Below, in pieces: positions 11,640 to 24,059 of a stretch of 64,000 nt of DNA. The stretch spans positions 1,064,001 to 1,128,000 of the forward strand of contig JAUIRK010000855.1 of the NCBI GenBank assembly GCA_030549495.1, read 5' to 3'. The notes under the pieces are model-generated. The model had not been told where the DNA came from, did not search any database, and was given only the letters and a program-made list of their open reading frames with translations. Origin of the DNA: Nectonema munidae (lineage: Eukaryota; Nematomorpha; Nectonematoida; Nectonematidae). Position numbers and translations under genes: made by a program. The stretch's first letter is position 1; every line of letters begins with the position of its first letter.

Positions 11640-12205
11640 AAAATGTTAAAAAAAACTTTTTATAACTACTTAAATAAAGAGTTAATTTTTTCAGTTGGGC
11701 TCTCATATGTCAATCAATTTTTTGACAAGGTTTGATTGATTTTTAAAAAAAATAAACGTGACCATTGTATTCAGCATACATGAAAACGGGTGTATATAAA
11801 TAAAAAACTTTGTATAACCTTACTAAAAGATTCTTTTTTAAGTTGAGCTGTCATAAATCAATCAAGTTTGATTGATTTTATAAAAAAAATAAACATATTG
11901 ACCATCGTATTCAGCATACATGAAAACCGGTCTATATAAATAGAAAACTTTGTATAACCATTTAAACTAAAAGTTTCTTTTTTCAGTTGAGCTGTGATAT
12001 ATCAATCAATTTTTTGACAGGTTTGATTGATTAAAAAAAAATAAACGTAACCATCGTGTTCAGCACACTTGAAAATGGGTATATATGTGTAAAAAATTTT
12101 GTATATCCATTTAAACTAAAAGTTTCTTTTTTTAGTTGAGCTGTCAAATATCAATCAATTTTTGACAAGTTTGATAGATTTTTATAAAAAATAAATGTCA
12201 CGATC
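11640..12205. repeat. tandem array of a ~148-bp unit, about 3.7 copies
   Basis: The anchor GTTGAGCTGTCA (first copy GTTGGGCTCTCA) occurs at 11694, 11842, 11986 and 12135, giving periods of 148, 144 and 149. Each unit carries an inverted pair around ATCAATCAA...TTGATTGAT, a TAAACGTnACCAT block and TTCAGCATACATGAAAA. Units are roughly 80-90% alike by eye. It is non-coding and directly precedes a Tigger transposase remnant. Confidence 0.85.
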
Positions 12206-12379
12206 AGATTCGCAATCAATCATTTAGTAGGTTTGCGCGAAAATTTTGTAAAAATTTGCAATCATTCAAGAAAAACCGAGGGGGCTAAAATAGCCCCGTC
12301 ACTGAGGAAATGAAAATAGGCCGTCACTAATAGAGTTAAAAGAAAAGTATGAAATAATATGAAAAGAATCCTAAAATAA

Positions 12380-13200
12380 AGCAGTTGAAATTAGTTTCAG
12401 AATTTAATACAAAACCTCAAACTGTATCTGATTTGGTGAAAAATACTCAATACTCTTTTATTCCCAACTTACGTAACAAATCAATGCTTATTCAAAAAGC
12501 AAATTATTTTGCAAAGGAATTTGGTCAGCAGTTTTCTTTATCTCGAAGTTGGGTTGATAGATGGAAAGCAAGATGGAGTATATGAAAAATTTCTGAAGTT
12601 GGAGAATCAGGAGGTGTAGATTTAAATCTTGTTAAAACTTGGAAAGAGCGCGATTTGAAATACACTTTAGAAAAGTACAAACCTTCTGATATTTACAATG
12701 CTGACGAAACCCGTTTATACTGGCAAATCCTTTCTGAAAATTCCTTGGGGTTTATTGGAAAAAAGTATCACGGAATAAAACAGCCTAAACAAAGAATTAC
12801 TGTGCTTATTTGTGCAAACATGAATGGAAATGATAAAACTTCCTATACTTGCAATTGGTAAGTTTCAAAATCCTCGTGCATTTAAAATGATATCAAATAC
12901 ACCCCTGTAGAGAGTATAAGTATATTTTTGATATATTTGAAGAATGGATTAGAAAGATAGATAAAAAAATGAAAAAGGAAAATCGAAAAATTGCAATGAT
13001 TGTGGACGACACTCTACGGCTCACCCGTATATAAAGCTTGATAACATAGAGTTAATTTTTCTTCCACCCAACACAACCAATGCGGATGCAGGTATCATTG
13101 AAAATTTTAAATTTTACTACAGAAAAATTTTAGCTACACGTAGATTAGAAGCAACTGAAGCCAATCAAAATACCGCATATAATTGGCATATTTTTTTATG
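12380..13200 (+). pseudogene. Tigger/pogo (DDE_1) transposase remnant
   Basis: Broken plus-strand frames show the family order. First is a CENP-B-like helix-turn-helix (FNTKPQTVSDLVKNTQ near 12400-12450), then the second HTH (SMLIQKANYFAKEFGQQFSL, then WVDRWKARW) ending near 12580. The first catalytic Asp follows in YNADETRLYW (near 12690), with HGIKQPKQRITVLICANMNG (to 12830), then IGKFQNPRAFK. The second Asp area is VDD near 13000, and the distal part is IELIFLPPNTT followed by ENFKFYYRKIL (13050-13150). At least one stop (near 12583) and several frameshifts separate these blocks, and the usual QPMDQG motif reads NADAG. It is a dead DNA transposon gene. Confidence 0.85.
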
Positions 13201-15995
13201 ATTCAAAGAAAAGTGACTAAAATTTCTTGAGAAGTAATATTAATCGGGACTTTTAAGTTTTGTAATCAATAATACAAAAATGTGTTTTCATAATCTTTTA
13301 TATAAATATTGAAAGAAGATATTGAAAAGATAAAAAAAAAGCGTACCAATTTTAAAATTAGCTCATCAAACATCATAAAAAACATTAAAATTAAAATTTT
13401 TGATTGTCCTTATAAATATTGTTCCTTTGTAAAACTTTTTCATCTCACACTGCTTCGTACTTCTAGAGTTTGCTCTGTATTTCCTTTCAACACAAACTTT
13501 ACAATTCCTTGCCTACAACCCCACGCATCAATTACACGACTGTTTCTACACTTATGACTGAGAAGAAAAGAAAAAAGAGGAAACTGGGACCAGGTAACTT
13601 AGCTGTAGAAAATGGTACTATTTTGGAGGCCTTTTGGAAGAACCTCAAACAAACAATGGAAAATGATGTCGATTGCGACAGTAGCGCCAGTTCAACTCCA
13701 TTCAACAAAAGAACGCACATTTGCATAACTCTGGTGGTAAATATATTAAAAGGTCGTTGCTAATATCAAGACACTCTCAATCCCCAACTTTACAACACAG
13801 ATAACAAAGAAACCTAAATTTTGGAAGTTTTTTCTAAAAAAAAAACCTACCTAACCTTACTATTAATCTAGACACATATTGGTCATTTTTGACATAGTTT
13901 GCAAACAAAAATCTTCTCTCTCCCAATAAGGTTCTACTACTAGGGGGGAACCTAAGCGCTTAATACACAATGCTGTTTACGGATACTAATAGCTCAACTG
14001 GCAAAGGCTTACTCAATTTGGTAAATGATCCTGACTGGACCTTGCAATCACATCTCTAAATCTAATACCATTTTTGACTTCAATTACGATTATTCTGGAA
14101 CGCTTTGTTTCTGTTCATACCCCCTGCCCTGCCATGGTTTCAAAATCCAAATGTCTGAGATGTAAAAATAATACTACATATGTTAAACAATTTTACAACA
14201 AGGAATGCCCCTCATTCACTCCCATTTTAAATTTTAAAAAATCCATGAAATTGATCATTTGCATTTTAAATCACCTTTGATAGAGAACTAATAAAAAATT
14301 AAATAATAATTGATTCACCCAATAACTTCCATCATTTATGCACAGAGATAGATCTGTGATTATTTTCCTCCAAATAAAATCATTGACGGTACAAAGGATC
14401 TTTTTGTTGTGAATCTCAACATCAGAAGCGCATCCAAAAACTTTTACGAATATTTCGACCTTTATACCTTATTAGGCAATCTCTCAATTGACAAATTTTA
14501 TCTTACAAAAATTTCTAACACTTTTAATGATATTGTCAAATTATATCTTTCAATATAAAGTATCCTTCTCTATTCGTCTCAGTTTTTTTATCAACAAAAA
14601 ATATAAGTATTATATGCTAAACGACACATCATCTCTCAATATATTCTCGTTTGAGTTTCTTTCAATCAAAATTTTGATCCTATTGAAGTCTCATCTCTTT
14701 CTCATGTTCGTCTTTTAAATACTCAATTGTTTAGGGAAGATCATGCATAGCGGTCAGTATTGACCTTTTGAACTTCCTTGCATATATTTTTATACATCAA
14801 ATACTTCTCTTTTTTCTCCTTTTTTTCTGTTCAAAAATATTTTATTTTACCATGTTGTTAATGTGTATTGCAACTCTCTCTCTCTCTCATCCTGCCTTCT
14901 AATAATATTGAAGTTTTTTTATCTGAATTTGATTCTGGCTCATAAAGGTCAAAAAATTACTTTATGTGCGGTGACTTTAATATCAATTTGACTAAATCAC
15001 TTACTAAAGCTTTTGAATCCCAGGTTCCTTAATTTAATACCGGAATATATAGTAATAAAACCATAAGTAAATAAACCAGATTTTTTCACAAATAACCAAG
15101 TTCATATTTTTATGCAATAACATCAACATATAGTCCTGTCAAGTAACATAATAGCGGATCATATACCAAACTTTGTGAGCATCAATAATAATTCAGGTAG
15201 AAATACAAACACCACTGTTTTTGATGATTCAGAAAGTAGCAATGAACATATTTATCAGCACATCAATTTTAAATGATTAATTTTTCGGCTTTTCCAACTG
15301 AAAGTTTTCCCTTTTTAGGACTTCTTCCACTCAATACCAATGACTCTTTACTTTCTCTTTACTTTTGTGCACAACTGATAGTTTGCTGAATAACTGTCGC
15401 ATGAAAAACGGGAATAAGTCACCCATTCCAAACATAATCCATGGTTCGACAGTCAAAAAGGCACTTTACAACTAAAACGTAGTTACTGGCGATAGTCGGG
15501 CTTTTAAAAAATTCAAAAATTATAGGAATACTTACTTTCATATTTTTAGCTAAAACCTAGAAAATAAATGGACAATTTAAAATAATTTACTTGGAAAAAA
15601 TATTTATATACCATAACTTACTTAGAATTAACTTGTGACTCTTTGAATGATTTATCACTTCTCTATGAAAATTCAATACTAATAATTTTAATTACAATGA
15701 AATAAGTGAACACAGGCTTAATTAGCGTGCCATATCTCTTACAAAAATTAGCTCATTTCCATAATATCATTTACAATACAATTATTCTAAACTCAAAATT
15801 GCAATAAGTTTTCCAATTCTCAAAAAGATGCTAAAAAATGCCTCTAACTACAGACCCATTTCTATTCTTGCGTTCGGCTCTAAAATTTTTGAGAAAATAA
15901 TTTTTTAAAAAATGAACCACTTTTTAGTAGACAAATATAAAATGATAAATAAATATCAATTCGGTTTTCGTAAAAAACATTCATGCTTCTTCTGT

Positions 15996-16139
15996 GTGCG
16001 TGAGTAGGGTTGGTTAGATGCTGGATTCGATAACTCAAGGTCTTGGGTTCGATCCCGCATCAAGCCTACTTTTTTATAGTTCGATACAAGCGGCGCAATT
16101 GTGTCTTCTCGATGAAAACACCCCACGGTACCTTTGCCT
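15996..16139 (+). mobile_element. tRNA-derived SINE, copy 1, inserted in the LINE
   Basis: It contains an RNA polymerase III A-box-like GGTTAGATGCTGG and a perfect B box GGTTCGATCCC 33 bases on, then a shared body (GCGCAATTGTG, CACCCCACGGTACCTTT). It is flanked by the 9-bp direct repeat TTCTTCTGT (15987-15995 and 16140-16148), a LINE-type target duplication. The host LINE's reverse transcriptase reading resumes right after it. Other copies are at 22033 and 52609. Confidence 0.88.
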
Positions 16140-16398
16140 TTCTTCTGTTGACAAAGGAAACCAAGTATTAACTATCTTTTTGACTTGGTTAAGGCCTTCA
16201 ATATGGTTAACCACAAAATTTTACTCGATAACCGATTCAAATACGGTTTTAGAGGCACGCTTTGACATTTGCTTAAAACTCTTCTAATTGAGCGCAAACA
16301 CATTATATCTTTTGCTACCGATTCTAAGCTGTTCCCCCAAGGTAATTCTATCTTAGCCGCACTTCTTTTCAAGATTTACATTAATGAAATTTTCCACC

Positions 16399-16507
16399 CT
16401 AACCCTTTCATTACAAGAAAAATCAGACGATATTTATTAAAAAGCAGAAGATTCATATACAAACATATTTGAAATTATTGGTATACTTTTTTCTAAACAT
16501 TTTTTAA
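16399..16507. mobile_element. TTAA MITE, copy C, inside the LINE
   Basis: The left end CTAACCCTTTCATTAC resembles the TTAACCCATTAAGTACC end of copy A, and it shares the AATCAGACGATAT core. It ends at TTTTTTAACG. It separates two parts of the LINE reverse transcriptase, so it inserted after the LINE. Confidence 0.55.
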
Positions 16508-16780
16508 CGACATCATTCTATACTCCTTGATTGCGGTTCACCAACTTGATTGCGCTCCTCTTAGGCTCGGTGAAAATCACCATTTGATTGATAATCATCT
16601 TAACGATGTCTACATATGGTCACCTCGTAATAATCTTGAATTAAACATGTTAAAATTTAAATATATCATATTTTCTCGAAACTCACCTCCTGCCTTGAAA
16701 ATTAATAATGAGACTATCCAAAGGACAAGCTCTTTTAACTTTCCTGGTGTAGTCCATCTTTCATGGTCTACACTTTACAC

Positions 16781-17040
16781 GATGGCTCCACAAAGTGGTC
16801 CATACCCACCCCTGGGGTCGATGAGGGTTTTCTAGGGGTCTATTATTAAATATAGGAGTTGAAGGGGGTCGGTTATGTTATTGAGAATCAATTAAATTTG
16901 TAGGCAGGAAAAAACAAGATAGTTAGAAAGTTATGTATTGGTGTTAAACAATTTTTAAAGGTAAATTTTGATATATCATTGCTCATCATGAGAAATGCAA
17001 AAATGATTTCATATTTTTATAAAAAGTTTGAGGAGCCCTG
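16781..17040. mobile_element. hAT-type MITE inserted in the LINE 3' part
   Basis: The ends GATGGCTCCACAAAGT and (inverted) CAGGGCTCCTCAAACT match at most positions. Flanking octamers CTTTACAC (16773-16780) and GTCTACAC (17041-17048) agree at 6 of 8 positions, consistent with an aged 8-bp duplication. The interior has the GGGGTCGATGAGGG-type sub-terminal sequence common in hAT MITEs, and no coding capacity. Confidence 0.65.
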
Positions 17041-17323
17041 GTCTACACACAACAACTCTGTTCGTGCTTAACTGAAGACTAATTCTAAGCTAACTTGTGG
17101 TTTTCGCTTAGATGCTCCTCCTATTTGCATTCTCTTAAGAATTTGAAGCTAATAGAAATGAAGTTGCTTTGATGAAGTGTGGGATTGCCAAAAATTTCAC
17201 AAGCATCACCTTTTTTAATAAAAATACACTTTTTGAGAAATATATATTTTATTTGCTCCTTTTTGCCATCCCATTTTTTTATTTTCCGATGCGCCACTGT
17301 AGCAAACTATTTTTGGTGGAGAC

Positions 17324-17632
17324 TAGTGATTCTCAAACTAGAGAGAACATAAAATCTGTTTTTTTTTTATAAAAAGCGTTTTTTAAATAACCCTGAAATA
17401 TTCTTCTAGTTACTTAATAAAGTGAATGAATCCAAATTGTTGCACATATTTCATAAAATTAATAAATCATATTTTTCATAAATAATAATAAATCAATAAA
17501 TTTGCGAAATTTTGACTATGTTAATATGATATATATCGTTAGCATATTTTCCGGTAAAACTTTGCTATATGGGCCGCAAAACAAGAGGTTAAGTGCCGCA
17601 TGTGGCCCTGGGGGCGCGGTTGGGAACCATTA
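17324..17632. mobile_element. hAT-type MITE, TAGTGATTCTCAAACT ends
   Basis: The left end TAGTGATTCTCAAACT pairs with the inverted right end TAATGGTTCCCAACC, both variants of the common hAT terminus CAGTGGTTCCCAAC. The right sub-terminal region is GC-rich (GGCCCTGGGGGCGCGG). The flanking octamers do not match well, so insertion is old or the borders are off by a few bases. Confidence 0.6.
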
Positions 17633-18842
17633 GTGCTGGGCTTTTATAATATTTCATCATGGACTATACTAAGACCAGCTAAATTTTATACTATATATGT
17701 AGCCAACACTCGTTATTTGGGTCACATTCATCGGAATTCTTCTTTATAGGTCCAAATAAATTTTCTCTTTGAAGTTTTCCTTCTCTTTTAACCTTAAATT
17801 AGGGAAAGATGAAAATATTAATTTTTTTAGTAATTTTTGTTTTTATTAAAGTATTAATTTTTTTAGTTAGCATCTAACTATTTGAGTTAAATCAGAAATG
17901 TTATACTATTATACTTTGATCCATTAAATTTGACGGCAAAAATTATATTGTATTTTTCACAATTTCGACAATTTCATTATCTGAAGAGATTTTTGTAAAT
18001 GTTCTGTTTGAATTAACAACGCTTGAATGTATATTTATAAGAAAAATTTAATAACTATATTTGCATAAAAGCAATTTCTGATATAACAAAATAAATCTAA
18101 AAGTCCCTAAAAAATACTCTAAAAAAACATATACTCTATTAATCTCTTTAAAATTGTAGAAAAGAAATGTGGGAAAAAATTGTCTACCTGTTAAAACTGG
18201 TCGATTTGATTTCAAAATAAATGATCTAAACTCAAATCAAAGCTCACTCAAATCTAAGATGCTATTTTAGATTTATTATACTAGTTTTCTATTTTTATCT
18301 AATTGCCATACTGTAAACAATTTTTTGTTGGTTAGAATCTAGATCATGTCAATAATAGCTCAATTTATAGTTAATGATGTCTCAATGATCAGCTTACATA
18401 CACTGTTTTTGGTGTCAAAAGTATACTAACAAATCAATATTTAAATGTCAAAATGAATCAATACAAGATACTTTAAAATTTAATAAATACCAATTTTATC
18501 AAAAAATCCACAGGGCCGATTTGCCATCAATCAAGTCCACACATTTGGCACTTCGGCCCTCGCGGTTTATAAATCGCACGCCTACCATGGGTTGATGAGG
18601 ATTGCTCATTGGATTCAAAAGTGGAATTAAAGCGCTTACTTTGATCTTTATGCCAAAAATGAATGAATTCACTTTGGCTGCATGAGGTACAGAAAATGAA
18701 AGATAATTTTTTTTAAAATCACGCATGGCAAGAACTTTCAATCAAAGTCATCTCATTCTTTTAGAACATAATGTAAAAAAGAAAATATTGGTGATCAATT
18801 TAGAAAATATATTTTAATTAAAATTGTTCAAATATAAAATTT
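17633..18842. other. no gene identified
   Basis: AT-rich DNA. A GC-richer patch at 18500-18700 holds an open minus-strand frame of unknown nature, considered and not accepted as a gene. No repeats with clear ends are visible. Confidence 0.4.
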
Positions 18843-19440
18843 CCAGGCCAAAGTTCGTGTCATTAAGAATTTCTGTCCCAAAACTCTTGAAATCAATCAT
18901 TTCTACTCCTAAAGCTTTGACATGAATACTATTAATTTATCCCATGAGTAATGTCCAAACTAAATTTTTCACATTAAAAATTCCCTTCCTATATTTGCTC
19001 ACATGAATAATAATAATCTTCACTCCAAATTTCCATTCCAAAATTGTTCACATAAAGTTTCCCATTTTTCACATTAATAATTTTGACGCAAAATTTTTCA
19101 TATGAAATATTTCCACCAAAATTAATAAAATGGAGGATTTCTTTCCAAAAATCATTCACTTTAAAAAATTTTTACGCTAAATTTTTCATATCAATAATTT
19201 TAATCCAAAATTTCTTCACAATACCAATTTTCCAATTGTTAAACTATACGCCTATAAATTGAAGATATCGCTATTTTCCATATAAAAATTTTCCTTTCAA
19301 AATAGTTCATATGAATCACTTCAAGATCGTTCATTGTAAAGAATTTCCAACCTACAGGTCATTCATATCAATAATTTCCACCCAATATTGTTCACACCAA
19401 TCATATTCGCACTAAAGTCCACAACTTGAAGCATTTCCTC
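18843..19440. repeat. degenerate minisatellite, unit about 30 bp
   Basis: A loose unit of the form CCAAAATTGTTCACATGAATAATTT recurs about twenty times with heavy divergence, for example near 18985, 19035, 19080, 19140, 19200, 19300 and 19380. It is non-coding. It looks like an ancient tandem array that has decayed by substitutions and small indels. Confidence 0.6.
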
Positions 19441-22032
19441 CAAAAAACGGCTATCAGGTAAAATTTCAAGCTTATAAATTTTAAATTAAAAATTTCGAAA
19501 ATAAAAGTGTTTATATTGAGAATTTGCATCTAGAATTTGCAGACGATTGGTGGAATATTTTAATGACATCCAAAACTTTTTTATCTTTCCTGATAAGGCG
19601 GAGAATGTCCCCAAACACGTTCCTCTTTGTTTGCACCCTCGGAAAAAAGATGGATTCATTATTCTAACACACAAATTACTCGCCTAAAACACCGACAAAT
19701 AGAGAAAATAGGGGAAGCAGCATACATTGCCATAATAATAATAATCAAAGACAGAACAGGCACCCAAGCAATAAGGAAGGCAGACACAGACAGACAACCA
19801 GACAAACACGTATAAATCCTAATCTACTTAAATGCAAGACTAGAAGGAGATAGATGCCTTCTTCTTTTGATTTGTTATATATATATTATTATTAATTCTG
19901 CAATTTTGCTTATTGATTTTGTATGTAGGTTATGTTGTGTTTGGTGTTTTATTCATACGCGAAGCATACACATAGCCTTTCTTCGATACACTAATTAATA
20001 TATATATATCGAGAAAGAGTATCTCCATCTTTTATTGATTTGCATTATTACGATGAATACAAAAAAGGATTGAGTCTTTGTAATACTTTTATCTTAGTTT
20101 TTAAGGCATAGAATAATCTTCAGCTTCATCGCCAGTGTGGCCGCTATTCCTTGCAAATTGCTTTCTTATGCCACGCACTCCTGCTTCCCACCATTGCCAA
20201 GCGTATTTTGATTCGTAAGTTCTTCCCTTTTCTTTGTTACTTCAAGAGTAGGAATACCGATTTCTAAATTGCAAAAAAAAATTAAAAAAAAAAAAAACTA
20301 AACACTACTTTTGAAAGCATGACCCCTACCAACAACTCTTCCGTGATGATCTTTTCGAAAAAAGTGAAATTGTGCTTTGAAACGTTTTTATACGATTCTA
20401 ATTTATGCATTTTGTCTCTAACTCTTTGACCGATTTCACAGAGAAATGGAAATGAGAATTTAAAATGTGTGACGCTGCTTACGTTCACTCAGAGGTGACG
20501 CGTTCACAAGAATACGCGCGTCTTTCAGCATCGCATCCCAGATCTTATGTACCTTGAGTACAGTAGAAGAAAACACTCACTCAGATCACTGAACTAAATT
20601 CTTATTTACTTACAAAGATCTCCTCACTACACACTCACTCATCTTTCTCGTATCTATACAATATACTTCGTTTGATGGAATAAACATGATTCTTGCCCAC
20701 ATGTGCTTCAAAATAATTGGATCGATTCTCGTCAAATTTGATTGGTTAAAATTAAAAATTTTACTCCAATCATTTCAAAACGTTTGTGAAGGCCACCCGT
20801 AACAAAAAAAGAGCATAAAATTTAAAAAAAACGTGAAACTATAAAAAGTTTTCTTATATATAAAATGTACCTCTGCCCCATTTGACAATTTCAGACGGAA
20901 TTTTTGATCTAAACTTCGAAAAAAATCAATGCAAGTATAAATATCTGTATGGAGAAGTTTAATTGTAAAATGAGTTTTATAATTTTTATCATATTTTTAC
21001 AACGAATTATGTGAAGAATATCATTATTGTGTCAAATTATAAGATTGCATTTTTTTCCTGCCGGTCCCCAATTTTAAATGGCCGTTATTTTAAAGAAGTA
21101 ACGTAGCAGCAAAAAGCGTTTCGCGCTGTTCTTTAACATATGGTTGGTGCATAAATTTATTTAAATCTATGATAAAATTAAATAAAATGAAGATATTTCA
21201 CTGCCAGCAATTATGTGAAGAAATTTTTGGATTTGTGTTAAAAAAATGTTGGAACAAATGCTCTATGTTTAATACTGAAGTTTCGGAAGCCTTTATAAAA
21301 TTATAAATTAACAATAAATAAAATAAACACACACTTTTTTGTTCTAAAACAAGTAAATATGGTACACATTTTTTTGGTTCCTTTCTTTGATTGCCGCCCA
21401 AATTCAAATGTAGACGCAGGCGATAGGCTTACTTCATTTGAACTAAAAAAAAATTTTCTTTAAATTTAATCAATATAAAAAGGAAGAGATCTTCAGAGAG
21501 ATAATAATCAATTTTGGTAAATTGATAAAAAAATTAAAATTTGTAAAATATATGATTGCAGGCCGGGTCCTTCAACCTTTCTTACAAGCGGACCAAAATT
21601 TTATTGAAATAAACTTTACCAACTAAAAGTTTTATTTATGGCTAAAATGATACAATATATTAAAATGGAACAATCACAAACTTTAATTTTTTGTAATCGC
21701 TGTCAAAATAAGCATATTTGTGAGATATTTGTTGTTCTTTTCGTTCAATTCAAAAACTTTTAACTTTTCAAGTGTTGTGAAAAGTAATGGGGGCGCAAAT
21801 CACTTTTTCCAGGGCCCATGGAAGTGAAGAAGCTTGTATTCGGATGATTTTGAAAAAAAGGTAAATATATCCAGACTACTTTCGGCAAGAGACTGCCTTC
21901 TTCAGAAGAAAGAGGATCATGGTTCTTGCCACATATAGTTAGTTGTATGTTAGAAAATGGTTAAATCAAATTGCAAGTAATGAAGAAACTGTATCGATGA
22001 AGCTGTAAAAGTGAGTAAGTCACATTTTATAG
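19441..22032. other. non-coding stretch with a promoter-like GC patch, no gene identified
   Basis: The block 20460-20660 is GC-richer, with CGCG-containing words (GTGACGCGTTCACAAG, ATACGCGCGTC) typical of copepod promoters or unique 5' regions, but I see no coding exon attached. Around 21560-21830 there are hAT-end-like words (GGTCCTTCAACC, CAGGGCCC) without a convincing pair. The rest is AT-rich. Confidence 0.35.
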
Positions 22033-22178
22033 GGGGACGTGAGTAGAGGGTTGGTTAGATGCTGGATTCGATAACTCAAGGTCTTGGGTTCGATCCCGCA
22101 TCAAGCCTGCTTTCCTTCGATACAAGCAGCGCAATTGTGCCTTCTCGATGAAAACACCCCACGGTACCTTTACCTTTT
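22033..22178 (+). mobile_element. tRNA-derived SINE, copy 2
   Basis: It is nearly identical to the copy at 15996: A-box-like GGTTAGATGCTGG, B box GGTTCGATCCC, body CACCCCACGGTACC, then an ACCTTT repeat tail. The target duplication is unclear; ttttat-like words flank it. Confidence 0.85.
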
Positions 22179-22620
22179 TATTCAAACAAGCGTAATAAAA
22201 TTGGTTGTAAAAAAGTTGTTTTTTTAAATGTCAACCTTACTCACACCCAAGGTGACATGAAATCATTAAAAACTTAAAATATTATATTTCCACGTGAAAA
22301 AGCAAAAAATATATAAGAGATAGTGAAAAACTGTTTTCCTTAATGAACCTACGCACTTCACTAATTAAGTTTGTTTGCTCATTAAAAAAATATAAACTTC
22401 AAATTTTTTAAAATTAATTGAATAAACTTCTTTCAAAAGTTTTTTGCAATGCATAAATTATTTGTGAAACATTTTTTGCTGTTTACCTCAGAAAGTATGA
22501 GTAAAAGTGCTTTGGGAGCATACATATAATGACGTCCCCTACCAGGTGGAGGAGGAGGGGGTGAACTAATTCTAGATGGTCTGTATTAAAAAATGGAGCA
22601 GGAGGGGTAAAAATCATAAC

Positions 22621-22635
22621 GGGGGGGGGGGGGGG
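22621..22635. repeat. poly(G) tract
   Basis: A run of 15 G follows a G-rich stretch (GGTGGAGGAGGAGGGG near 22548). It may form a G-quadruplex or mark a length-uncertain spot in the assembly. Confidence 0.8.
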
Positions 22636-23952
22636 TTAAGAACTTAAAAACTTTTGGGGATATCATTTATTTATGAACACTTTTACCAATGTGGATCTCT
22701 TACCATATCAAAATGTTGTTGAGTATGGGTTTCATAATAAGTATGAAGACAATATGAGAATTGTCTACATCTAGTTAAACTTGGGTATGGGCTTGAATCT
22801 TGAAACCTGCTTTAACGAATCTATAACTGCCAGTTTAAATTCTTCAGAATTAATCCTGATTAGAAATTATTGGATCTTTAAGTAAGAGGTCATTCAAGAC
22901 GACTTTGGTTCTCTTTTTTTAAGTGATGTCTTAATACCGGTTTCAATGTGATTGAGAATTTGCGGGTTTGCCCTGAGAATTTAAACTCTGAATAAAACAA
23001 AGATAACAAGCTTCTTTTCATTGTATATTCTAAATCGAAGAATGAAATGCGTGTCATAAACTCGTGGCATCTTCTTTACTTGAACAAAATAGGGAATCTA
23101 AAAAATTGATGGAAATATATTTTTATTCCTTCAAGTGATATGAAAATTGGTGAACAGACAAAATGCGACAGACACAAAATGTCAAATATTATTGCACTGT
23201 TTTTCGTAATATATATTGCAACAACATATACTTATATAAAAGAATACAGTTGACTACCTCTAACCCAGAAATCACTATTTCAGGCATTCGTTAATCCAGC
23301 ACTTCCGTAATCTATAATTTAATAAAATTATTGAATGATTGATTCAATTAGCGACTGAGCTTCTCGAAGGTTTAGGAAAATAAGAGTTTCATAAATGAAG
23401 AAGAACTCATGAGTCTTTATATTTTGCAAGAAAAACTAATGAGAAAAAGATCAAAGCACCCAAAACAATAAGTTTAAAAGAAATGTTCAAAAATTGTCTA
23501 CACCCAGTAGAACACCCGAAAATTAGCATACAAATTCTAATGCCCAATAATCTTTTTGTTGTGCTTTTAGTATTAAATTTTTAGGTGAATTTTTTTTATT
23601 TGCTAAAAATTAGCATTCACCTGTCTATAGCCGTCACTTCAAAACATCTCCTTTCGACTTATCAGGGTAAAAGACTTGTACCCACAGAACGGCGACCTGG
23701 CCACAACGGCCAATTTTAAAATTTTTCGTCATTTATTTCAATTCAAGATGGAGCAACCTGCTTAGACAAATTTAAATACACTCCGATACAAGATTGGGTA
23801 AAGAAGGTGAAAACGTGATTACTGGCGCCGGTTTTAGTAGTGTACTTCGTTCATTTTTTTTTGAATATTGGAAAGCATCATCTATGATCTAATCCAGCAT
23901 TAAATATTAGATTATGGGTATAGCTATTAATACTGGCGTGAAATGCGATAAA

Positions 23953-24045
23953 ATTGAGAGTAAAATTTAATGACCATGATGTAGCCATAATAAAATCTTG
24001 GATGAGAACGATGATGATGACTTTAATAAGCCCCACTTTGGCATC
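23953..24045. repeat. 93-bp dispersed duplicate, copy 1
   Basis: The block starting ATTGAGAGTAAAATTTAATG and ending CCCCACTTTGGCATC recurs at 26238-26330 in the same orientation with about one difference. Flanking sequences are unrelated. It is open in one frame, but that frame is short. No terminal repeats were seen. Confidence 0.85.
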
Positions 24046-24059
24046 CATCACACGCACTC

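Larger units (their letters stand above)
13550..17170 (+). mobile_element. long decayed LINE (CR1/Jockey-like) with three nested insertions
   Basis: Protein landmarks appear in the correct order in shifting frames. There is a Lys-rich ORF1-like start (MTEKKRKKRK at 13554) and a Cys-rich patch (KSKCLRCKNN, 14130-14175). The endonuclease start is VVNLNIRSASKNF (14410-14450), followed by CGDFNINL (14970) and ADHIPNF (15155). Reverse transcriptase blocks are SNYRPISIL (15845), QFGFRKKHS (15958), FLDLVKAFNMVNHKIL (16170-16230), and FPQGNSILAALLFKIYINEI (16325-16390). The C-terminal block is NNLELNMLKFKYIIFSR (16630-16680). The element is broken by many stops and by a SINE (15996-16139), a TTAA MITE (16399-16507) and a hAT MITE (16781-17040). 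It resumes after each insertion. Confidence 0.8.

Noticed and set aside
11640-12205. CRISPR-like regular repeat
   Set aside because: Units are ~148 bp tandem copies without short repeats alternating with unique spacers, in a eukaryotic context.
18499-18741. Minus-strand frame in a GC-richer patch, with a GTAAGC donor-like site
   Set aside because: It might be an exon (it reads HQPMVGVRFINREGRSAKC), but I found no acceptor-donor pair with matching neighbours and no family, so it was not annotated.
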